DNA from: Marinobacter sp. F4218
GTDB lineage: Bacteria > Pseudomonadota > Gammaproteobacteria > Pseudomonadales > Oleiphilaceae
Direction: 5' to 3'
NCBI RefSeq assembly: GCF_019443085.1
Contig: NZ_JAHZIL010000003.1
Span: forward strand, 1,178,001-1,242,000
DNA length: 64,000 nt
A program made the position numbers and the translations under genes. Numbering within the stretch: position 1 is the first letter of the stretch; each line of letters begins with the position of its first letter. The notes under the pieces were generated by a model, which saw nothing but the letters and a program-made list of their open reading frames with translations, did not search any database and had not been told where the DNA came from. Below, piece by piece: positions 17,391 through 25,928 of the stretch.

Positions 17391-17500
17391 ATGGGTGACT
17401 AGGGTTCCGATCCGGGCAGGGATACATCTCCAGCCGGGGTGGCTGGTCCGAGAGTTACCGACCTCTGGGAGGTTACACGGCGGGACAAAAGCCCGGGAGA
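17391..17500 (+). ncRNA. Guanidine-I riboswitch (ykkC/yxkD type), copy 2
   Basis: The same conserved blocks occur as in the first copy: GACTAGGGTTCCG, CTGGTCCGAGAG, and TACACGGCGGGACAAAAGCC then CGGGAGA. The P1 helix pairs GGTGACT with AGTTACC with one wobble. The variable P2 region differs from copy 1, so this is not a recent duplication. It precedes the ABC permease-ATPase pair by about 67 bases. I do not see a T-tailed terminator after it, so its expression platform may differ. Confidence 0.94.
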
Positions 17501-17567
17501 CAGAATCGCACGCACTTGCTTTATCTGCGATGACCACGCCGTGTTGTGTGACCAGAGGAGAGAACAC

Positions 17568-18383
17568 ATGCGATTGATCAACCGCCGCCCCGGGCGGATC
17601 TCGGCCACCCTCTTGGGCCTGCTCCCCTTCCTGCTCATCATGCTGGTCTACAGCCTCGCCTCCCAGGAGCGACTGGCAGACAACCCGAACGACAAACTGC
17701 TGCCCGGCCTGGAACAGATGAACGCCGCGGTCGACCGTATGGCGTTCCAGGAGGACCGTCGCAGCGGCGATATCCTGATGTGGCAGGACACCACCGCCAG
17801 CCTTGCCCGTCTGGGCATGGGGGTTGGCATTGCCGCCCTGCTGGCGCTGTTCGTCGGCCTTCTCAATGGCGTACTGCCGCTGGTTCGGGCCAACCTGGCC
17901 CCCTTGGTCTCGGCCCTGTCCATGGTGCCGCCGCTCGCGATCTTGCCGATTCTGTTCATCGTATTCGGCTTGGGTGAACTGTCAAAGGTGATGCTGATCG
18001 TCATCGGCACCGCTCCGATCATGATGCGCGATGTCGCCCAGCGGGTGCGCGAGCTGCCCGGCGAACAGCTGATCAAGATCCAGACCCTGGGGGCGAATTC
18101 CTGGCAGGTCATCACCCGGATGGCCCTGCCCCAGGTGCTGCCCCGGCTGATCGATGCCGTACGTCTGAGCCTGGGGCCGGCCTGGCTGTTCCTGATTGCC
18201 GCCGAGGCCATCGCCTCCACCGAAGGCCTCGGTTACCGGATCTTCCTGGTCCGCCGTTACCTGGCCATGGATGTGATCCTGCCCTACGTCATCTGGATAA
18301 CCATTCTCGCCATCGTCATCGACCAGTGCCTGCGCCTCGCCAACCGCAGGTTGTTCCCGTGGTACAACGCAGGAGGCCACTGA
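17568..18383 (+). CDS. ABC transporter permease, probable guanidine uptake
   Basis: The 271-residue product is a NitT/Tau-type permease with six predicted membrane segments and the coupling-loop motif EAA---G---- in VRELPGEQLIKIQTLGANSW near residues 155-175. The ATG at 17568 is preceded by AGAGGAGAG. An insert of about 40 residues (roughly 30-70, rich in polar residues) lies between the first two membrane segments and faces the periplasm. It is the first gene behind guanidine riboswitch 2, overlaps the ATPase gene as TGATG, and probably works with the binding protein at 11675-12742. Confidence 0.87.
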   Translation: MRLINRRPGRISATLLGLLPFLLIMLVYSLASQERLADNPNDKLLPGLEQMNAAVDRMAFQEDRRSGDILMWQDTTASLARLGMGVGIAALLALFVGLLNGVLPLVRANLAPLVSALSMVPPLAILPILFIVFGLGELSKVMLIVIGTAPIMMRDVAQRVRELPGEQLIKIQTLGANSWQVITRMALPQVLPRLIDAVRLSLGPAWLFLIAAEAIASTEGLGYRIFLVRRYLAMDVILPYVIWITILAIVIDQCLRLANRRLFPWYNAGGH

Positions 18384-19168
18384 TGAGCTTCATTACCGTC
18401 AACAAGCTTTGGAAAGAATACGGTGACCAGGTGGTTCTGGAAAATCTGAACCTGGCCGTCAAACAGGGGGAATTCTGCACGCTGGTCGGCGCCTCCGGTT
18501 GCGGCAAGTCCACCTTCCTGAAGATGCTGCTGGGCCAGGAGATTGCCAGCCGTGGCGAACTGCTGCTGGACGGCGAGGCCTTTCCGGGCGAGCCGGACCG
18601 CAACCGGGGCATCGTGTTCCAGCGCTACTCGGTGTTTCCGCATCTCACCGTGCGCCAGAATGTGCTGATGGGCCTGGAGCTGGAACAGAAACCCTGGCTC
18701 GGCAAACTGTTCGGTGCCGCTCGCCGGGAGGCGCTGGAAAATGTGGACGCCATGCTGGAGTCGGTGGGGCTGACCCCGTCCGCCCACAAATGGCCCCACG
18801 AACTGTCCGGCGGCATGCAGCAGCGGCTGGCCATTGCCCAGTCCCTGATCATGCGGCCCCGGGTGCTGCTGCTGGACGAACCCTTTGGCGCCCTCGATCC
18901 CGGGATTCGCGGTGACATGCACGACCTGCTGCTGAAGCTCTGGCAGGAGACCGGCACCACCATTTTCATGGTGACCCACGATCTCCAGGAAGGCTTCTAC
19001 CTCGGTACCCGGCTGCTGGTCTTCGACAAGGTCCGTAACGACCCCCACGACCCGCAGGCATTCGGTGCCACCATCACCTACGACCTGCCCATCGGCCGGA
19101 CCGACCGCAAGCTGCTGGACGACATCAACCAGTCAGTCGCCGAAACGGCAAGGCATCAGGCGGCCTGA
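18383..19168 (+). CDS. ABC transporter ATP-binding protein, probable guanidine uptake
   Basis: The 261-residue protein has an intact ATPase core: Walker A GASGCGKST, Q-loop FQRYSVFPHLTVRQN, signature LSGGMQQR, Walker B VLLLDEPFGALD, and H-loop VTHD. It belongs to the NitT/Tau/Ssu importer subfamily. The ATG overlaps the permease stop (TGATG), with AGGAGG seven bases upstream, so the pair is translationally coupled. A tail of about 35 residues follows the H-loop region. It completes the importer whose binding protein is in the other riboswitch operon. Confidence 0.88.
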   Translation: MSFITVNKLWKEYGDQVVLENLNLAVKQGEFCTLVGASGCGKSTFLKMLLGQEIASRGELLLDGEAFPGEPDRNRGIVFQRYSVFPHLTVRQNVLMGLELEQKPWLGKLFGAARREALENVDAMLESVGLTPSAHKWPHELSGGMQQRLAIAQSLIMRPRVLLLDEPFGALDPGIRGDMHDLLLKLWQETGTTIFMVTHDLQEGFYLGTRLLVFDKVRNDPHDPQAFGATITYDLPIGRTDRKLLDDINQSVAETARHQAA

Positions 19169-19198
19169 ACGCCCGCCCCCTGCCAGAGAACCACCAAG

Positions 19199-19225
19199 GC
19201 CCACTTTCCGTCCGGGAAAGCGGGC
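19199..19225 (+). terminator. Possible terminator of the second guanidine operon
   Basis: GCCCACTTTCC and GGAAAGCGGGC pair over 11 bp with one mismatch around a 5-base loop, 30 bases after the ATPase stop. No T-run follows, so termination is uncertain. Confidence 0.45.
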
Positions 19226-19353
19226 TCTCGCCGTGGGTAATTCACGGAAGCCCTAACAAAATACCGGCCGTCGGACGTTAGCCAGAATTACGTTTCTGGA
19301 GGGTTGCTGTGAGATCGGACATTCTCTATATTGAAATTACAAAAATAGGTATT

Positions 19354-19391
19354 GCATTGCGGAACATCAATATATCTCAGTACCGCAATGC
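19354..19391. promoter_or_regulatory. Inverted repeat upstream of the TRAP transporter
   Basis: GCATTGCGG (19354-19362) and CCGCAATGC (19383-19391) are perfect 9-bp inverted arms 20 bases apart, in an AT-rich 300-base spacer that otherwise has no gene. The arrangement suits a dimeric repressor or activator site of the TRAP operon. No regulator gene is adjacent. The rest of 19226-19563 shows no recognisable feature. Confidence 0.4.
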
Positions 19392-19563
19392 GAAACTTGA
19401 TTGAGTGATCTCGGCGTTTGCCAAACAACTCATCTTCATTTTTGTAGTGTCATCCATCACCCGCGCTTTGCGGAGTGTTGTCGGTTTTCCGCCGGCCGCC
19501 ACCTTACTCTGCTTCCCTGGCAGACAAGGGGCGCGGCCGGACAAAAACACAGGACAAAGAACG

Positions 19564-20724
19564 ATGCATAAAATCAACAAAAGCCTGCTCGTCGGTGTAC
19601 TGAGTGCCGCACCACTATTCGCCCACAGTGCAGAAAACGTAGAACTGCCTGGAACTCTTGCCATGACCGCGTATGGGACTGGCTCAGCGGGTTACACCCA
19701 GATGGTCTCCATCGGCAACCTGCTAAAAAACGAATATGACACCTCGGTCCGCATTCTCCCGGGCGAAAATGACGTATCCCGGATGACACCGCTACGCATG
19801 GGCCGGGTTCCACTCTGCGCCTGCGGTATTGCCAGTTACTATGGATCGGAAGGCGTATTGCTGTTCGCAGACCCCGACTGGGGCCCACAGCCCATTCGCC
19901 TGATCAGCACATCCACGGCCAGCTTTGGCCTGGGTGTTGCCGTCGCCGGTGATACCAACGTAAAAACACCAGCGGACCTGAAAGGAAAGCGGGTGGCCTA
20001 CATCCGTGGTGACGATGCCCTGAATGTCGGAACTGAAGCCTTCCTGGCCTTTGGAGGCCTGACCTGGGATGACGTCGAACGGGTGGAATTTCCGGGTTAT
20101 GGCCGCGCCTTCGAAGGCATTGTAGCCAACCAAGTCGACGCTGCGTTTACCATGAGTGTGGCTCCGCCAGCGCAACAACTGGCTGCCAGCCCCAGGGGAA
20201 TCGTATGGCCGGAGCTGGACCCTGCCGATAAAGAGGGCTGGAAGCGACTCCAGAACGTAGCGCCGTATTTCCAGCCCCACAAGGCCACGTCCGCCGCCGG
20301 TGAGGCCTATGGCAAAGACAGCCCCTGGATCGGCGCCAGCTATCCATATCCGATTCTCGTCGGTAACAAAAGCCTGGATGACAAAACCGCCAGCAGTCTT
20401 ATCCGTGTACTCATCGAGGATCATGACAAGTACAAGGACGCCGCCCCCGGTAATGCGGGTTACGCTCTTGAGAATCAGAATATGCAGTGGGTGATTCCCT
20501 ACCACGATGCAGTCGTCGAGTATTATAAAGAAATCGGGCACTGGACCGATGCCATGCAAGCGCATCAGGATAAGCTGATCAAACGTCAGGAAATCCTGCA
20601 GACCACCTGGAAATCGTTCCTGGATTCCAACCCGCCAGAAGACGAAGATGCGTTCCGCAGCAGTTGGATGAAAGTCCGTGCCGAAGCACTTCAGGCAGAG
20701 GGTATGGCTCCGGTTTTCCGTTAA
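19564..20724 (+). CDS. TAXI-family TRAP transporter solute-binding protein
   Basis: The 386-residue protein is a periplasmic solute receptor of the TAXI group of TRAP transporters. It has a signal peptide (MHKINKSLLVGVLSAAPLFA then HSA), followed by MTAYGTGSAGYTQMVSIGNL, which is the typical TAXI N-terminal strand and glycine-rich loop. The start at 19564 is chosen for the signal peptide; the frame is open to 19405 but upstream codons do not resemble a protein. The following gene is the fused membrane component, 96 bases downstream beyond a hairpin. TAXI members with known ligands bind glutamate or other small organic anions; no substrate can be named here. Confidence 0.9.
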   Translation: MHKINKSLLVGVLSAAPLFAHSAENVELPGTLAMTAYGTGSAGYTQMVSIGNLLKNEYDTSVRILPGENDVSRMTPLRMGRVPLCACGIASYYGSEGVLLFADPDWGPQPIRLISTSTASFGLGVAVAGDTNVKTPADLKGKRVAYIRGDDALNVGTEAFLAFGGLTWDDVERVEFPGYGRAFEGIVANQVDAAFTMSVAPPAQQLAASPRGIVWPELDPADKEGWKRLQNVAPYFQPHKATSAAGEAYGKDSPWIGASYPYPILVGNKSLDDKTASSLIRVLIEDHDKYKDAAPGNAGYALENQNMQWVIPYHDAVVEYYKEIGHWTDAMQAHQDKLIKRQEILQTTWKSFLDSNPPEDEDAFRSSWMKVRAEALQAEGMAPVFR

Positions 20725-20739
20725 AGCCTGCCCCACTGA

Positions 20740-20795
20740 GCCGGAGTTCCGTTGCCGAGATTGCAGCGGTGCTCCGGCGTTTCCCATTTTTTTCT
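20740..20795 (+). terminator. Internal attenuator between TRAP receptor and permease genes
   Basis: GCCGGAG (20740-20746) pairs with CTCCGGC (20772-20778), and an inner CCGTTGC / GCAGCGG helix (one wobble) stacks on it. The stem is followed by GTTTCCCA and seven T residues. Located inside the operon, it should cut read-through and give an excess of binding protein over membrane protein. Confidence 0.65.
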
Positions 20796-20820
20796 TTATC
20801 GCACCGAAGGCTCTGACCCT

Positions 20821-22809
20821 ATGAGCTCGCCTCAGCAACAGCCCGTCAATGCGGGTGAAATCTCCGGTATCCGCAGGCTGGAGGGATTCTGGCTCTGGGT
20901 GCCCCGTGTGGCAACCATGGCGTTGGCACTGCTGGCTATCGATTACCTGTTCAATCTTGGCATGTTCACCATCGTGACATCGGTTGAAAGCCAGTTCTTC
21001 TATACGGTGGTGGCGCTGATGCTGCCTCTGGTTTTTCTGCTCTGGCCAGCCGCAGGCAGAGCTTCACGGTCAACAGTGCCCTGGTACGACGTTTTGCTTT
21101 TCCTGTTTGCGACCGCGGTGTGCTGCTTTTTCGTGGTTAACGCGGAACGGATTCTGGACAGCGGGTGGGAGTACGACGCACCAGGCTACGCCATTGTGAT
21201 GAGCTTCTTGATGTGGGGCGTGATCCTTGAAGCAGCGCGACGAGCCGGCGGCTGGCCAATCGGTATCATCGTCGGGATTGCGAGCCTTTATCCGATATTC
21301 GCGGATGTGGTGCCGGGGCCGATTCAGGGGTTCCCATCCTCACCCGCCCAAACTGCCATCTACCACGCCATGAGCCGTGAGAGCGTCATGGGGATCCCGT
21401 TGCAGGCATTTGCCAATCTGGTCATCGGGTTTTTGCTGTTCGGCGTGGCATTGCAGCAAACCGGTGGCGGCAAGTTCTTTATCAACCTGGCGTTTGCCCT
21501 GCTGGGCCATGTCCGGGGTGGCCCGGCCAAGGTTGCGATATTCTCAAGCGGCCTGATGGGATCCATGAGCGGCAGTGTGATCACCAACGTGCTCACCACC
21601 GGTGTGTTGTCCATTCCGGCTATGCGAAGAGTAGGTTTCGGGCGCTCATATGCAGCTGGCGTCGAGGCCTGCGCGTCTACCGGTGGTGTTTTGATGCCGC
21701 CGGTTATGGGCGCGACCGCTTTTATCATGGCCAGCTTCCTGAATATTCCTTACGGTACGATTGCGCTGGCGGCCGTCGTGCCATCCATCCTGTACTTCCT
21801 GGGACTGTTTATCCAGATTGACGCCTACGCGGCACGTCATGACCTCAAAGGTTTGCCGGCAATCGAGCTGCCAACCCTTCGTCAGACTTTGAAGGAAGGC
21901 TGGTACTTTATCTTCGTGTTCGTGCTGTTGATCTGGCTACTGTTCTTCCTTCGACGGGAGGCGACCGCACCGTTCTATGCCACGGCCCTGCTGTTGGCAA
22001 TCAATCAGGTCCTGCCCTACCATCGGTGGCACTGGAAGGAAGTGAAAGACTTCTTCTCCAGTGCCGGCAAGCTGTTCGCAGAGCTCATAGCGATTCTGGC
22101 TGGCGTCGGTTTGCTGGTGGGGGCGCTGTCGGTTACCGGAATGTCAGGCACCATCGCCAACGACCTCATCTTCCTGGCCGGCGGCAATACCCTGGTGCTG
22201 TTGCTCATGGGAGCGGCGACCAGTTTCATTCTGGGCATTGGCATGACCGTTACGGCGGCCTACATTTTCCTGGCTGTGGCACTGGCCCCGGCGCTGATCA
22301 ACGGCGGCGGCATGGACCCGTTGGCTGTTCACCTGTTCATCCTGTACTGGGGGATGCTGAGCTTCATTACTCCGCCAGTCGCCCTGGGCGCTTTTGCCGC
22401 TGCGTCAGTCGCGGGTGCGCGGGCCATGGAAACCGGATTCCAGGCCATGAAACTGGGCAGCGTGATTTATTTTATTCCATTCCTGTTCGTGCTGAATCCG
22501 GCGCTGATCCTTCAGGGGGCCTGGGAAGAAATTCTGGTCGTGCTGACCCAGGCCATCCTGGGTGTCGCGTTGATCGCTGGCGGGATGCAAGGTTACCTGC
22601 TGGGTATCGGCAACCTGTCACTTTATCCAAGGCTCCAGTGGCCCATCCGCTTGTCGTTGATCGCTGGCGGGATGCTGTTGGCGATCCCGGGAGGTGGCCC
22701 GGTTCCCCTCAGCAACCTGCAACTGACGATGGTCAGCGCGGTCTTGATCACACCAGTGCTGGCACTGGTGTGGTGGTCTAACCGGAACGAGAACAAGGCC
22801 ATGGTCTAG
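20821..22809 (+). CDS. TRAP transporter fused permease (small plus large membrane subunits)
   Basis: The 662-residue product is a fusion of the four-helix DctQ-like and twelve-helix DctM-like membrane subunits, the usual form for TAXI-type TRAP systems. It is hydrophobic throughout, and carries the DctM signature stretch GSMSGSVITNVLTTGVLSIPAM and VEACASTGGVLMPPVMGATAF near residues 240-300. The ATG at 20821 follows the attenuator. A third C-terminal hydrophobic region of about 130 residues follows the transport core. It acts with the receptor encoded upstream as a sodium- or proton-driven importer; substrate unknown. Confidence 0.92.
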   Translation: MSSPQQQPVNAGEISGIRRLEGFWLWVPRVATMALALLAIDYLFNLGMFTIVTSVESQFFYTVVALMLPLVFLLWPAAGRASRSTVPWYDVLLFLFATAVCCFFVVNAERILDSGWEYDAPGYAIVMSFLMWGVILEAARRAGGWPIGIIVGIASLYPIFADVVPGPIQGFPSSPAQTAIYHAMSRESVMGIPLQAFANLVIGFLLFGVALQQTGGGKFFINLAFALLGHVRGGPAKVAIFSSGLMGSMSGSVITNVLTTGVLSIPAMRRVGFGRSYAAGVEACASTGGVLMPPVMGATAFIMASFLNIPYGTIALAAVVPSILYFLGLFIQIDAYAARHDLKGLPAIELPTLRQTLKEGWYFIFVFVLLIWLLFFLRREATAPFYATALLLAINQVLPYHRWHWKEVKDFFSSAGKLFAELIAILAGVGLLVGALSVTGMSGTIANDLIFLAGGNTLVLLLMGAATSFILGIGMTVTAAYIFLAVALAPALINGGGMDPLAVHLFILYWGMLSFITPPVALGAFAAASVAGARAMETGFQAMKLGSVIYFIPFLFVLNPALILQGAWEEILVVLTQAILGVALIAGGMQGYLLGIGNLSLYPRLQWPIRLSLIAGGMLLAIPGGGPVPLSNLQLTMVSAVLITPVLALVWWSNRNENKAMV

Positions 22810-22846
22810 GGGGTGCTGCATTGAAACCGATGGCGCTTCGAAACAA

Positions 22847-22876
22847 AAAGAGGGCAGTCCGAAGACTGCCCTCTTT
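22847..22876. terminator. Bidirectional terminator between TRAP permease and exaA
   Basis: AAAGAGGGCAGTC and GACTGCCCTCTTT form a perfect 13-bp stem with a CGAA tetraloop, flanked by A-rich sequence on the left and T on the right, between two convergent genes. Confidence 0.93.
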
Positions 22877-22908
22877 GCAATAAACATCACAGTGATGTGA
22901 TGGCTGGA

Positions 22909-24684
22909 TCAGTTGCTGGCAACCCGATCCTTCGGCAGCTTGAAGGTCCAGACCATACCGCCCTGGTTGAAGTCCTTCACCACCTTGGCGACTTCGCCAC
23001 CCCAGAGTGGTACGGCACCGCCCCAGCCAGAAGCTACGGAGACATACTGCTCGCCGTCCATTTCCCAGGTAACCGGCGTGCCCACGACCCCGGAACCGGT
23101 GTTGAACTTGTACAGCTCCTCGCCGGTCTTGGCATCAAAGGCTTTCAGGTAGCCTTCGGGCGTACCGGTGAACACCAGGTCTCCCGCGGTAGTCATGACA
23201 CCACCCCACAGAGGCGCGGTGTTCTCGTAACGCCAGACTTCCTTGCCGGTTTTCGGATCCATCGCCCGCAGCACGCCGATGTAATCGTCATTGGCCGGCT
23301 TGATGGTGAATCCGGCGCCCAGGAAGGCAGCACCCTTCTTGTAGGAAACCGGCTCGTTCCAGATGTCCATGGACCACTCGTTGGACGGCACGTAGAAGAG
23401 GCCGGTGTTCTGGCTGTAGGCCATGGGCATCCAGTTCTTGCCGCCCAGGAAGGCCGGTTGGGCCACGACCGGATTACCCTTGGTGCCGTTGGTGGCATTG
23501 GGGTCACCCGGACGGCCATCTTCTGTAAAGATCGGACGACCGGTCTTGGGGTCGAGCCCCTTGGCCCAGGTGATCTTGTCCACAAACGGGAAGCCGCGGA
23601 TGAAATCGCCGTTCTCACGGTTCAGGACGTACATGAAGCCGTTACGGTCGGCCGTGGCGGCCGCCTTGACGGTCTTGCCGTTCTCCTTGTAATCGAACGA
23701 AATCAGCTCGTTGACGCCATCGTAGTCCCAGCCGTCGTGGGGCGTGGTCTGGAAGTGCCACTTGATGCTGCCATCCTCGGGATCGATGGCCACACGGGAG
23801 GATGAGAACAGGTTGTCCCCGGGACGCAGATGCGAGTTCCAGGGTGCCGGGTTACCGGTGCCGAAGAACAGGGAATCGGTATCCGGATCGTAGGTGCCGC
23901 CCAGCCAGGTCGCCGCGCCGCCGTTCTTCCACATGTCACCCGGCCAGGTGACGCCGGCCTTGCCGCCGGAAATGCCGTTCTCGATGGCCTTGCCGTCTTT
24001 GTAGACGTAACCCATGTGGCCCTCGACAGTCGGGCGGGTCCAGAGCTTTTCGCCGGTGTTGGGGTCGTAGGCTTCCACCTTGCCGACGATACCGAACTCA
24101 CCACCGGAGACGCCGGTGATCAGCTTGCCCTTGACCACCAGCGGTGCGGCGGTAATGGCGTAACCGGCCTGGTAATCGGCCACTTTCTTGATCCACATCG
24201 GCTTGCCGGTGTCCTTGTTCAGGGCCACCAGCTTGGCGTCCAGGGTACCGAAAATCACCTTGTCGTCGTACAGCGCCACACCCCGGTTGACCACGTCACA
24301 GCACGGCATGATGCCGTCGGGCAGACGGGCGTCGTACTGCCAGATTTCCTCACCGGTCCTGGCATCAATGGCGTACACCCGGGAATAGGAGGCGGTCACA
24401 TACATCACGCCATCCTTGATCATCGGCTGGGACTCCTGGCCGCGCATCTTCTCGCTGCCGAATGAGAAGGCCCATACCGGTTGCAGGTACTTGATGTTGC
24501 TGGCGTTCAGGTCATCGATGGTGCTGAACCGCTGACCCTGGGTGCCCATGCCATAGCTGACAATGTCTTCAGGGGTGTTGGCATCGTTCATGATGTCTTC
24601 GTCGGTAACCGCCTGGGCCCCGTACGACACTGCCAGTGCCAGTGCGCTGGCAGCAATGCGAATCCCGAACTTGTTCGATCTCAT
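22909..24684 (-). CDS. exaA: PQQ-dependent alcohol dehydrogenase (ExaA/PedH type), predicted lanthanide-binding
   Basis: This periplasmic quinoprotein oxidises primary alcohols to aldehydes and passes electrons to a cytochrome c. The 591-residue form from the ATG at 24684 (GGAG upstream) has a signal peptide ending near GAQA, and eight W-motif propeller blades such as [11 protein letters not shown] and GKEVWRYEN. The vicinal disulfide Cys128-Cys129 (MPCCD) that packs on PQQ is present. Metal ligands are Glu196 (GGEFG), Asn278 (GTGNP) and the catalytic Asp320 in WDYDG. The residue two after it is Asp322, the extra ligand found in lanthanide-dependent XoxF and PedH and absent from calcium enzymes such as PedE and MxaF. 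Gene symbol denotes the family; functionally it may be a PedH equivalent. Confidence 0.93.
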   Translation of the reverse strand: MRSNKFGIRIAASALALAVSYGAQAVTDEDIMNDANTPEDIVSYGMGTQGQRFSTIDDLNASNIKYLQPVWAFSFGSEKMRGQESQPMIKDGVMYVTASYSRVYAIDARTGEEIWQYDARLPDGIMPCCDVVNRGVALYDDKVIFGTLDAKLVALNKDTGKPMWIKKVADYQAGYAITAAPLVVKGKLITGVSGGEFGIVGKVEAYDPNTGEKLWTRPTVEGHMGYVYKDGKAIENGISGGKAGVTWPGDMWKNGGAATWLGGTYDPDTDSLFFGTGNPAPWNSHLRPGDNLFSSSRVAIDPEDGSIKWHFQTTPHDGWDYDGVNELISFDYKENGKTVKAAATADRNGFMYVLNRENGDFIRGFPFVDKITWAKGLDPKTGRPIFTEDGRPGDPNATNGTKGNPVVAQPAFLGGKNWMPMAYSQNTGLFYVPSNEWSMDIWNEPVSYKKGAAFLGAGFTIKPANDDYIGVLRAMDPKTGKEVWRYENTAPLWGGVMTTAGDLVFTGTPEGYLKAFDAKTGEELYKFNTGSGVVGTPVTWEMDGEQYVSVASGWGGAVPLWGGEVAKVVKDFNQGGMVWTFKLPKDRVASN

Positions 24685-24803
24685 GGTTGCGCTCTCCAAT
24701 TCTCTTGTTTTCGGTTTTTCGGTGAACCGGGAAAGTTTCCCGCCTCTGTACTGATTCTTGGCTTTGAACGAAAAACCAACAATTACTCGCCGGCACTGGT
24801 TTT

Positions 24804-24820
24804 CTCATCACTTGGTAGTA
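24804..24820 (-). promoter_or_regulatory. Shared alcohol-oxidation promoter motif upstream of exaA
   Basis: On the minus strand TACTACCAAGTGATGAG, about 120 bases upstream of exaA, matches the exaC element at 16 of 17 positions. It lies directly downstream of the terminator of the xoxJ-like gene, so exaA has its own promoter. Confidence 0.65.
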
Positions 24821-24830
24821 CTACTTCCCA

Positions 24831-24859
24831 AAAGAAAGCCCGCGACGGGGCGCGGGCTT
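24831..24859 (-). terminator. Terminator of the cytochrome-xoxJ unit
   Basis: AAGCCCGCG and CGCGGGCTT form a perfect 9-bp stem around a 6-base loop; on the minus strand the stem is followed by TCTTTT. It lies 25 bases after the xoxJ-like stop. Confidence 0.85.
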
Positions 24860-24884
24860 CGATACACGATGTTGTTCCGGGCGG

Positions 24885-25853
24885 TCACTGGGGACCCTGG
24901 AGCTTACCCTCCGCCCTCGCGATCGCCTCCTCACTGAGAAACTCCCGGTAGTACTGGGGCACGCTGAACTGCAGATCGAGGTTGGCGAACACTGTATCCA
25001 GCTCGCCGGTCTTCACCAGGTTGCCGATGATTTCCTCCAGGGCGTAACCCAGCTGGCGATGGGTATGCTTGATGGCCATGCCCACATCCCACACCTGCTT
25101 GCCGATACCGGGAAAGCCGTTACTGGCAGGCTCGAACGCAGCGTTCTCGGGTTTGGCCAGTTCATGGTCGATCTCCGCCCGCATGCCCATGACGGCACTG
25201 ACCTCCCCTGCCCGCATCGCTTCGAAGGCGGATGTCACATTGGGGTAATGGCGCACCTTCTCCCGCATGCGCCCCTGCAGACCGGAGGTCAGGTAAAAGT
25301 CCGGGAGGGTGTCGATCTCGACACCGATGGGGTGATACTGGAAAACCGCGACCGTCGCCACCGAGTCCAGCTTTTCCGGATCAAAGGCAATCTGCCAGGT
25401 TTCCTGCTGGTAGGGTCCGAACAGCACCACCTGCTCATTGATGTACTCACCGGTGGAGTCCTGCATGTAGGCGTATTCCTTGTCATAGGGTACGCGCATC
25501 ATCACGTCGGCGAGCCGGCGCTTGGCCAGGTAGTGGCCTTTCCAAACGTTGTTGCGCAGGTCGTCACCCAGATTCTCGTCCGGCACGATCCAGTGGACCC
25601 TGAATTCCACACCCAGTTCACGGGCAATGCGCTTGCCGATTTCAACGTCGATCCCTCGAGGTTCGCCGTTGACCTGATAGGAATAGGGAGGGAAATTTTC
25701 GTAGACGCCGACCTTGAGGTAGCCGGATTCAATGATAATGTCGTAGGTCCGGTCGGCCGGACGGTTGAGCAGAGGGTCCCCGTCGTCCACTTCCCGGGCG
25801 AAGGCCAACTGGAAGACCAGAAGCAGGATGATAACGCCAGACAGTGCTTTCAT
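24885..25853 (-). CDS. Quinoprotein-dehydrogenase-associated periplasmic binding protein (XoxJ/MxaJ-like)
   Basis: The 322-residue protein has a signal peptide (MKALSGVIILLLVFQLAFAR) and a family-3 solute-binding fold (LKVGVYENFPPYSYQ, GIDVEIGKRIARELGVEF). Proteins of this type, MxaJ and XoxJ, are encoded next to methanol and other quinoprotein alcohol dehydrogenases and are thought to help activate or mature the dehydrogenase rather than to import a solute. There is no ABC permease next to it. It lies 75 bases downstream of the cytochrome gene and ends at a terminator, so the two form one unit just upstream of exaA. Confidence 0.85.
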   Translation of the reverse strand: MKALSGVIILLLVFQLAFAREVDDGDPLLNRPADRTYDIIIESGYLKVGVYENFPPYSYQVNGEPRGIDVEIGKRIARELGVEFRVHWIVPDENLGDDLRNNVWKGHYLAKRRLADVMMRVPYDKEYAYMQDSTGEYINEQVVLFGPYQQETWQIAFDPEKLDSVATVAVFQYHPIGVEIDTLPDFYLTSGLQGRMREKVRHYPNVTSAFEAMRAGEVSAVMGMRAEIDHELAKPENAAFEPASNGFPGIGKQVWDVGMAIKHTHRQLGYALEEIIGNLVKTGELDTVFANLDLQFSVPQYYREFLSEEAIARAEGKLQGPQ

Positions 25854-25928
25854 TGTTTTTCCTCAACGCCTTCAGACCGGCACATGGCCGGCCCGGAAAC
25901 AGACCTTCAGATCACCTGAGCCGACCGT

